A stretch of 5,557 nt of DNA from a bacterium (GTDB taxonomy: Archaea; Nanoarchaeota; Nanoarchaeia; Woesearchaeales; UBA10216): NCBI GenBank assembly GCA_024206195.1, contig JAAGZO010000168.1:1-5557 (forward strand), in the 5' to 3' direction. Position numbers and translations under genes: made by a program. A model generated the notes under the pieces. The model made no database searches. It was not told the origin of the DNA and was given only the letters and a program-made list of their open reading frames with translations. Shown here piece by piece: positions 1 to 4,523 of this stretch (positions are counted from its first letter, which is position 1; each line of letters starts with the position of its first letter).

Positions 1-79
1 AGTTGGTGAAATTATAGGTATACCTATGACAGTAGGATTAACTGGTCAATTAACAACTTCGTCAGTTGGTGAAGTTTCA
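1..79 (+). repeat. 63-base period repeat (V-G-E unit) inside the partial gene
   Basis: The bases AGTTGGTGAA at 1-10 recur exactly at 64-73, and the following codons differ slightly (ATT versus GTT). The offset of 63 bases equals 21 codons, so the encoded V-G-E-[IV] motif repeats in frame. Only one full period is visible because the window cuts the gene. More copies upstream would be expected if this is a true tandem array. Confidence 0.5.
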
Positions 80-214
80 CCTTTATATACTAGAGATTTA
101 AGCTATAATACTAGCGCGTCGTACAGTATAAAAACGAATAATACTTCTGCGTCTTATTCAAATAAGACACATAACACAAGCGCATCATACACGGATAAAA
201 CACATGCCGGTTAA
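1..214 (+). CDS. 3' end of a repeat-rich phage structural protein (5' partial)
   Basis: The reading frame is open from the left edge (first full codon at position 2) to the TAA at 212-214, giving 70 residues. There is a Met at 26, but the frame continues upstream with sequence of the same character and there is no Shine-Dalgarno site before it, so this is the tail of a longer gene. The first part contains V-T-G-like beta-repeat sequence (VGEI ... GLTGQLTTSSVGEV), with the V-G-E motif recurring after 21 residues. The last ~35 residues are three copies of an 11-residue unit, N-T-S-A-S-Y-[ST]-x-K-T-[NH], followed by Ala-Gly. The composition is Ser/Thr/Asn/Tyr-rich with no membrane segment. Repeats of the form 'TG-LTTS-G-V' are, to my knowledge, common in marine phage virion proteins. 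A fibrous tail or decoration protein is therefore likely, but the function is inferred. Confidence 0.75.
   Translation, partial: VGEIIGIPMTVGLTGQLTTSSVGEVSPLYTRDLSYNTSASYSIKTNNTSASYSNKTHNTSASYTDKTHAG
107..205 (+). repeat. Three tandem 33-base (11-residue) NTSASY repeats
   Basis: Copies lie at 107-139, 140-172 and 173-205, each exactly 33 bases and in frame. The residues N-T-S-A-S-Y are identical in all three, followed by S/T, a variable residue, then K-T and N/H. Codons for the invariant residues differ widely between copies, including AGC versus TCT for the same Ser. The repeats are therefore not a recent copy-paste, and the amino acid pattern appears to be maintained. Confidence 0.85.
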
Positions 215-221
215 AATGATG

Positions 222-250
222 TTGACTTGCTATACAAAACACAATATTAA
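222..250 (+). promoter_or_regulatory. Candidate sigma70-type promoter before the first tail-fibre gene
   Basis: TTGACT at 222-227 matches the -35 consensus at 5 of 6 positions. After exactly 17 bases, TATTAA at 245-250 matches the -10 consensus at 4 of 6. Transcription would begin near 257, just ahead of AGGAG at 262-266 and the ATG at 275. The 60-base gap is the longest in the window, which fits a promoter. Chance matches are common in DNA this AT-rich, so this is only a candidate. Confidence 0.35.
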
Positions 251-274
251 TAAGAATAATTAGGAGATTAAAGA

Positions 275-1297
275 ATGGCTTCAACATACACACCTCTCGG
301 CGTAGAGCTAATGGCTACCGGTGAAAACGCTGGTACTTGGGGAACAAAAACAAATACGAATTTACAAATCATCGAGCAAATCTCTGGTGGATATTTAGAG
401 GTATCTATTGCAGGTGGTGCGGGAACACAAGCTTTAACAGAAACAGATGGTGGAACAGGTTCAGCAGTAGCAACAAGAGTTTTAAAATTTACAGGATCAA
501 TATCTGGAAACAGAGTTATTACAATGCCTGTAGGCGTAGAAAATTTTTATCTTATAAACAATGGAACATCTGGTTCTTACACAGTACAATTAAAAGCAGC
601 TTCGGGTTCAGGTGCAACAGTTACTTGGGCAACAAGTGATAAAGGTTGGAAGCTAATATATTTTGATGGTGTAGCAACTAACACAGGAGTTTATGATGTT
701 GGTTTTGGTGCAGCAACTTCACCAGGTGGATCAACAACACAAGTACAATTTAATGATTCAGGTTCATTTGGCGGTGACGCAGATTTAATCTGGACAGCAG
801 GAACAGGTTTAATAATTAATTCTCAGAAAGAACTTAGACTGGCAGATAGTGATGACAGTGCATACATAGGAATGAAATCGGCAGCCACAGTTAGTGGGTC
901 TTATACTTTGACATGGCCGGCAGCGGTAGCAGGAGGAAATGGCTACCTTTTAAAATCAACGACAGGTGGAGTATTGACATGGGAAGAAGCCGACGCAGGT
1001 GGAACTTCATGGCAAGCAGTTAAAACAGGAAACTATACAGCAGTAGCTGGACAAGGTATATTTTGTAATACAACTAGTGGATCGTTTACTTTAACTCTCC
1101 CTTCATCACCAACAATCGGCGATGAAGTTTCGTTTATAGACTATGCAGGTACTTTTGACTCTAACGCTTTAACTATTGGAAGAAATAGTGAAAAAATTAA
1201 TGGAGCGTCAGCAGATCTTACAGTTTCAGTTGAAAGAGCGGCAAACACTTTAGTCTACACAGATGGAACTCAGGGCTGGTTACTGAAGAGTAATTAA
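275..1297 (+). CDS. Modular phage tail-fibre-like protein, 340 aa
   Basis: The start is set by AGGAG at 262-266, eight bases before the ATG. Residues 1-40 (STYTPLGVELMATGENAGTW, then a T-N-x-N-L-Q-I-I-E motif) form a conserved-looking N-terminal module of the kind I associate with marine phage tail proteins. Residues ~65-132 are a beta-rich unit ending in K-G-W-K-L-I-Y-F-D-G. Residues 151-172 hold GGSTTQVQFNDSGSFGGDAD, a linker found in many phage fibre proteins. Residues ~185-237 form a second beta unit (LRLADSDDSAYIGMK ... GYLLKSTTGGVLTWEE). Residues 246-338 are a C-terminal beta domain with the pattern W-x-A-V-K ... F-T-L-T-L-P-S-S-P ... G-D-E-V ... L-V-Y-T-D-G-x-x-G-W. No signal peptide or membrane helix is visible. 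It is probably a tail-fibre or appendage subunit, but it lacks kelch repeats and its N-terminus is unrelated to those of the next genes. The exact role is inferred from composition, domain style and neighbours. Confidence 0.8.
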   Translation: MASTYTPLGVELMATGENAGTWGTKTNTNLQIIEQISGGYLEVSIAGGAGTQALTETDGGTGSAVATRVLKFTGSISGNRVITMPVGVENFYLINNGTSGSYTVQLKAASGSGATVTWATSDKGWKLIYFDGVATNTGVYDVGFGAATSPGGSTTQVQFNDSGSFGGDADLIWTAGTGLIINSQKELRLADSDDSAYIGMKSAATVSGSYTLTWPAAVAGGNGYLLKSTTGGVLTWEEADAGGTSWQAVKTGNYTAVAGQGIFCNTTSGSFTLTLPSSPTIGDEVSFIDYAGTFDSNALTIGRNSEKINGASADLTVSVERAANTLVYTDGTQGWLLKSN

Positions 1298-1301
1298 GGA
1301 G
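1296..1301 (+). promoter_or_regulatory. Shine-Dalgarno sequence overlapping the upstream stop codon
   Basis: AAGGAG at 1296-1301 lies five bases before the ATG at 1307. Its first two bases are the last two of the TAA stop (1295-1297) of the preceding gene. Ribosomes finishing the upstream gene therefore end on this site, so the two genes are probably translated in a coupled way. It also supports the chosen start. Confidence 0.7.
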
Positions 1302-1306
1302 CTTAA

Positions 1307-2332
1307 ATGGCAGCCTACAAAACATTAAAAGGCCAATCAATAAGACAGGTCGCTCAAGATCCAACCAATCCTCTAATTGGTGAAATTTGGTATAATACAA
1401 CTAGTGGTTCTTTAAAAGTTTATAGAAACATCGGTGCTGCAATTTCTTCAGGTGGTAATTTAAATACAGGTAGAAGAAATTTAGCAGGGACTGGAACTCA
1501 AACAGCTGGATTAGCTATAGCTGGTGGACCAACATCAATTGCCAATGTAGAAGAATATAATGGAACCGCTTGGTCTGAAGAAACCGATATCCCTCAAGCT
1601 ACACAACAAATTTGCGGTGCTGGAACTCAAACAGCAACAGCTGCTTTTGGTGGTCAAGTAGTACCCCCTTTTGGTGACATTCAAGCTGAGACATATGAAT
1701 ACGATGGATCTAGTTGGACAAATGGTGGAAACATGGGGACAGGTAGATATAACGGAGGAGGTTGTGGTACACAAACAGCAGCTTTAGCGACAGGAGGAAC
1801 TACAGTAAACCCTTCACCACCACCAAATTTTAAAGGAAGAAATTTAACAGAAGAATATGGAGGCACTTCTTGGACAGCAGGAGGAACTTATCCTATAGAA
1901 GTTTCAGGAGTAAGAACAGCAGGGACACAAACAGCAGCTTTAGCTTCGGGAGGTGCTCAAGCTGGAGCTTGGATTGTATCAACTGTAAATGAATATGATG
2001 GTTCTTCTTGGACTGCTGGAGGATCTATGAGTCAACAAAATGACAGTGGAGGAACATCAGGCGTGCAAACAGCAGCAATATATGCTGGTGGTTATGGAGG
2101 ACCCGCTGCACCAACAAGTGACGTAAGAAATAGAATTGAAATTTATAATGGTTCTTCTTGGTCAACAGAAACTGCAACATTAACAATAGCTAGAAGTGAA
2201 CTAGCAGCTTCAAACTCTGGACCTAGTACTTCAACTATGTTTTTTGGAGGTCCCTCGCCAACAGGTGCTTCACAATTAACTGAAGAATATACAGATCCAT
2301 CTTTTGGAGTACAAAAAATAACAACGAGTTAA
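1307..2332 (+). CDS. Kelch-repeat phage tail adhesin, single six-bladed propeller, 341 aa
   Basis: Residues 1-45 are an N-terminal module shared with the genes at 2339 and 4524: Tyr4, Gly9, Asp18-Pro19, then G-E-I-W-Y-N at 25-30 and S-G-S-L-K-V. Residues 51-341 hold six kelch-type repeats beginning near residues 51, 94, 142, 194, 240 and 290. Each has a GTQTA strand, a Gly-Gly doublet, a loop of variable length, E-Y-[ND]-G-[ST]-[SA]-W, and often L-N-T-x-R. The sixth repeat lacks the usual Trp strand and ends in VQKITTS. Residues 39-50 (VYRNIGAAISSGG region) look like the missing strand, so the propeller probably closes N-strand to C-strand, as known for kelch folds. The loop in repeat 3 is unusually long and Pro-rich (VNPSPPPNFKG). 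The probable role is a receptor-binding or carbohydrate-binding head on the virion. The kelch assignment is strong and the ligand is unknown. Confidence 0.85.
   Translation: MAAYKTLKGQSIRQVAQDPTNPLIGEIWYNTTSGSLKVYRNIGAAISSGGNLNTGRRNLAGTGTQTAGLAIAGGPTSIANVEEYNGTAWSEETDIPQATQQICGAGTQTATAAFGGQVVPPFGDIQAETYEYDGSSWTNGGNMGTGRYNGGGCGTQTAALATGGTTVNPSPPPNFKGRNLTEEYGGTSWTAGGTYPIEVSGVRTAGTQTAALASGGAQAGAWIVSTVNEYDGSSWTAGGSMSQQNDSGGTSGVQTAAIYAGGYGGPAAPTSDVRNRIEIYNGSSWSTETATLTIARSELAASNSGPSTSTMFFGGPSPTGASQLTEEYTDPSFGVQKITTS
1457..2329 (+). repeat. Six kelch repeats (one propeller)
   Basis: The repeat units are 43, 48, 52, 46, 50 and 52 residues long, starting at nucleotides 1457, 1586, 1730, 1886, 2024 and 2174. 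The framework positions (G-T-Q-T-A, G-G, E-Y-x-G-x-S-W) are constant. Most of the length variation lies between G-G and E-Y, the loop usually exposed on one face of a propeller. The last unit is degenerate at its end, as expected for the closing blade. Confidence 0.85.
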
Positions 2333-2338
2333 AAAATT

Positions 2339-4177
2339 ATGAGCACATATAAAAATTTAATAGGAAAAGACGTAAACTTTTTAAGCACTGATCCAGACAA
2401 CGCGGAAGCTGAAGGACAGATTTGGTATAATTCTACTTCAGGAACATTTAAATCTGTTGTTGCTAGTTCGGCGTGGGTTAGTTCTACACCTCTTCCAATA
2501 GCTACAAGCCAATCAGGAGGGGCTGGTGTAAACACAGCATCTTTAGTATTTGGTGGATCAAGTCCAGCTAATAATGCGGAAAACGCAACGTATGAATATA
2601 ATGGATCAGGATACACTAACAGTGGAGATTTAAATACATCTCGTACAGGGATATCAGGAGCAGGGACTCAAACAGCAGCACTTGGTGCTGGAGGTTATTT
2701 ATTTCCTGGAGGTTCAAATCACACTGAAACTTATAATGGAACTTCTTGGACAGCTGTAACAGCTATGCCAAGTGCAAATTCTTATTGTTCGTGTGGAACA
2801 CAAACAGCGGCAATTTATGTTACATCTAGTACTACACTAGAATATTCATCACCTTCTTGGTCTAGTGGGGGAGGTTTAAATACTCCTAGAGCAGAGGCTT
2901 CTATGGCAGGAACACAAACTGCAAATATATTTTTTGGAGGAGGACCTCAAACATCAGCATCTTCTGCTAGTGAAGAATATGATGGAACAAGTTTTACAAA
3001 TTCAGCTACAATGAACACTGCAAGAGGAATACAAATAGGTGGTTCAGGTGTACAAACTAGTGCCTTAGCTTATGGTGGAGCAGGACCAGCTGAGCCAAAT
3101 AGAAGTGCGGCTACAGAATCTTTTAATGGAACCTCTTGGTCTACCGAAGGTAGTTTAGGAACTGTTACTAGTCAGATGCAAAAAGGAGGATCAACAAGTT
3201 CTAATTCTTCATCAGCTATTTCTGCAGGAGGTAATGCACCAAGTAGATCTTCTAAAACAGAAGAATATTCAGTTTCAATAAATACAATCACTGCAGCAGC
3301 ATGGGCGAGTGGTGGTACCTTACCAGGTTCAGGAAGACAAGGTTATGGAGTTGGAACAGGAACACAAACAGCATCAATAATAGCAGGTGGACCTCCTACT
3401 AGCACTCAAAATCAATTTTATGATGGATCATCTTGGACAAATTTAGCTGCAATTCCAACAGGAGTTACAGATTCTCAAGGTTTTGGTGATACTGAAGAAT
3501 TACTCATGGCAGGTGGTGGAACAGCAGAACCTTACGCAAGTTCTACATATGTTTATTCTCGACCAGGTGATTCTTGGACAGCAGTATCTTCTCCTGGAAA
3601 TTTAAATACTGGTAGAGCACTTGGAGCTGGTTGTGGAGCCTTGTCAACTGCAGGAATAATTTCAGGTGGAACCACAGATAATTCTCCATTAGTTTTTTCA
3701 AATGCTACAGAAAGTTGGAATGGTTCAACGTGGACATCCGTAAATAATTTACCTACCGCTACAGGGCAGGGTATGGGAAGTTGTGGAACTCAAACTGCAG
3801 GTTTAGCTTGGTCTGGTCAAAATCCAGGAGATCCAACGGCAGAAGAAACATATGAATGGGATGGCACAAATTGGACATCAGGTGGAAATAGATCAACTGG
3901 AGTAAGAGCAGTTCGTGGAGGAGCGGGAACAGCAACAGCGGCTTTGACTTTTGGTGGTTGGTTAGATCCAGGAGGATCTACTGCTACAGAAGGTTATGAT
4001 GGAACTGCTTGGTCAACAAGACCTAACATGGCAGGATCTGCAGCAAACAATTTTTCAACTGGAACACAAACAGCAGCTCTTCGTGCTGGAGGAACTGACG
4101 GACCTGGATACACAGCTGTAGAAGAATTTACTGGTGAAACAACTGCCGTAAATGCTAAAACAATAACTACTAGTTGA
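2339..4177 (+). CDS. Kelch-repeat phage tail adhesin, double six-bladed propeller, 612 aa
   Basis: The ATG lies six bases after the previous stop and has no clear Shine-Dalgarno site (only GAG at 2326-2328), so translation probably depends on coupling. The start is fixed by alignment of the N-terminal module with its paralogues: Tyr4, Gly9, Asp18-Pro19, then G-Q-I-W-Y-N at 26-31. Residues 51-612 contain twelve kelch repeats. Repeat 6 ends in E-E-Y-S-V-S-I-N-T-I-T-A-A (308-320), much like the C-terminal end of this protein (KTITTS) and of the upstream paralogue (QKITTS). Immediately afterwards A-W-A-S-G-G-T-L-P (321-329) mirrors A-W-V-S-S-T-P-L-P at 45-53. This indicates two complete propellers in one chain, with the second lacking its own N-terminal module. 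Repeat 3 is short (37 residues) and has lost the Gly-Gly doublet. The gene ends with three in-frame stops, TGA TAA TGA, at 4175-4183. The likely role is a virion receptor-binding protein; its target is unknown. Confidence 0.85.
   Translation: MSTYKNLIGKDVNFLSTDPDNAEAEGQIWYNSTSGTFKSVVASSAWVSSTPLPIATSQSGGAGVNTASLVFGGSSPANNAENATYEYNGSGYTNSGDLNTSRTGISGAGTQTAALGAGGYLFPGGSNHTETYNGTSWTAVTAMPSANSYCSCGTQTAAIYVTSSTTLEYSSPSWSSGGGLNTPRAEASMAGTQTANIFFGGGPQTSASSASEEYDGTSFTNSATMNTARGIQIGGSGVQTSALAYGGAGPAEPNRSAATESFNGTSWSTEGSLGTVTSQMQKGGSTSSNSSSAISAGGNAPSRSSKTEEYSVSINTITAAAWASGGTLPGSGRQGYGVGTGTQTASIIAGGPPTSTQNQFYDGSSWTNLAAIPTGVTDSQGFGDTEELLMAGGGTAEPYASSTYVYSRPGDSWTAVSSPGNLNTGRALGAGCGALSTAGIISGGTTDNSPLVFSNATESWNGSTWTSVNNLPTATGQGMGSCGTQTAGLAWSGQNPGDPTAEETYEWDGTNWTSGGNRSTGVRAVRGGAGTATAALTFGGWLDPGGSTATEGYDGTAWSTRPNMAGSAANNFSTGTQTAALRAGGTDGPGYTAVEEFTGETTAVNAKTITTS
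2489..3316 (+). repeat. Kelch repeats 1-6, first propeller of the 612-aa protein
   Basis: Units begin near residues 51, 97, 142, 179, 224 and 272. Repeats 2, 4 and 5 are close to the consensus. Repeat 3 is truncated between its GTQTAA strand and E-Y. Repeat 6 is Ser-rich, has lost GTQTA, and carries the closing signature. The segment ends with A-W-A-S-G-G, which I read as the first strand of the next propeller. Confidence 0.8.
3317..4174 (+). repeat. Kelch repeats 7-12, second propeller of the 612-aa protein
   Basis: Units begin near residues 327, 371, 421, 470, 517 and 563. Repeats 7, 10 and 12 carry GTQTA, whereas 8, 9 and 11 vary it (DTEEL, ALSTA, TATAA). The twelfth unit ends E-E-F-T-G ... 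K-T-I-T-T-S with no Trp strand, matching the way repeat 6 ends. Six units per closing signature agrees with the 341-residue paralogue. Confidence 0.8.
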
Positions 4178-4202
4178 TAATGAATACAATTAAGTATATA
4201 AC
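4174..4202 (+). promoter_or_regulatory. Candidate sigma70-type promoter before the 95-aa gene
   Basis: TTGATA at 4174-4179 and TATAAC at 4197-4202 each match the consensus at 5 of 6 positions, with a 17-base spacer. The predicted start, near 4209, falls at the edge of AAGGAG (4210-4215), so the leader would be only about 15 bases. The -35 element overlaps the tandem stop codons of the preceding gene. AT-richness makes chance matches likely. No terminator hairpin is visible in this 46-base gap. Confidence 0.35.
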
Positions 4203-4223
4203 AATAAATAAGGAGTAAACACT

Positions 4224-4511
4224 ATGGCACTATTTATATATGGTACTGCTACAAACACTGGAAAAGGATTCTTTACTGCAGAAGACAGAAGAGCATTTTT
4301 TCTTAGAGGTTATCCCGCAGAAGTCTGGGTCGTTGGTAACAACGAAAAAGGCGCAATGTGGTTAGCTGAAAAGAACGGTGTTGAAAAAACTAAGTCAGAA
4401 GCTCAAGCTCTTGTTACAGCTGAAGTACAAGCTGCACAAACTGCGTGGGACGCTTTATCTGATGAAGAAAAAGGCATATCAAATAGACCAACTGATATTA
4501 CTCTCCCATAA
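4224..4511 (+). CDS. Small protein of unknown function inside the adhesin cluster, 95 aa
   Basis: AAGGAG at 4210-4215 sits eight bases before the ATG, a strong start. The protein is soluble-looking, with no signal peptide or membrane helix. Residues 1-40 have alternating hydrophobic and polar residues and an aromatic/basic stretch (G-K-G-F-F ... D-R-R-A-F-F-L-R-G-Y). Residues ~43-83 are rich in Ala, Glu, Lys and Gln and should be helical (MWLAEKNGVEK ... AEVQAAQTAWDALSDEEKG). The end is R-P-T-D-I-T-L-P. Unlike its neighbours it has no repeats and many charged residues. I do not recognise the family. Its size and position between two receptor-binding-type genes would fit a tail-fibre assembly chaperone or a small virion protein, but this is inference from context only. 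Its stop overlaps the ribosome binding site of the next gene. Confidence 0.8.
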   Translation: MALFIYGTATNTGKGFFTAEDRRAFFLRGYPAEVWVVGNNEKGAMWLAEKNGVEKTKSEAQALVTAEVQAAQTAWDALSDEEKGISNRPTDITLP

Positions 4512-4515
4512 AGGA
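4511..4515 (+). promoter_or_regulatory. Shine-Dalgarno sequence overlapping the stop of the 95-aa gene
   Basis: AAGGA at 4511-4515 begins on the last base of the TAA stop (4509-4511) and lies eight bases before the ATG at 4524. As at 1296-1301, the arrangement suggests translational coupling between adjacent genes. It confirms the start of the third kelch gene. Confidence 0.65.
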
Positions 4516-4523
4516 ATTTATAA

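Noticed and set aside
26..214. A complete 62-residue gene starting at the ATG at 26.
   Set aside because: The frame is open to the window edge with related sequence upstream (V-G-E repeat), and no Shine-Dalgarno site precedes 26. It is the end of a longer gene.
215..274. A terminator or tRNA in the largest intergenic gap.
   Set aside because: No stable GC-rich hairpin followed by a T run, and no cloverleaf; the gap is too short for a tRNA.
337..639. A 100-residue frame inside the tail-fibre gene.
   Set aside because: It is another frame of a well-supported gene, with no ribosome binding site and a random-looking composition rich in Asn, Lys, Trp and Arg.
111..2616. Reverse-strand open frames at 111-293, 1218-1400, 1535-1774, 1681-1866 and 2329-2616.
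   Set aside because: They lie opposite convincing + strand genes, and their composition (runs of Pro, Cys, Val) is what the complement of repeated GGA/ACA/TCT codons would give.
4203..4210. AATAAATA resembling the late promoter of T4-like cyanophages.
   Set aside because: A start directed by it would fall inside or after the Shine-Dalgarno site of the next gene, and similar strings are common in AT-rich DNA.
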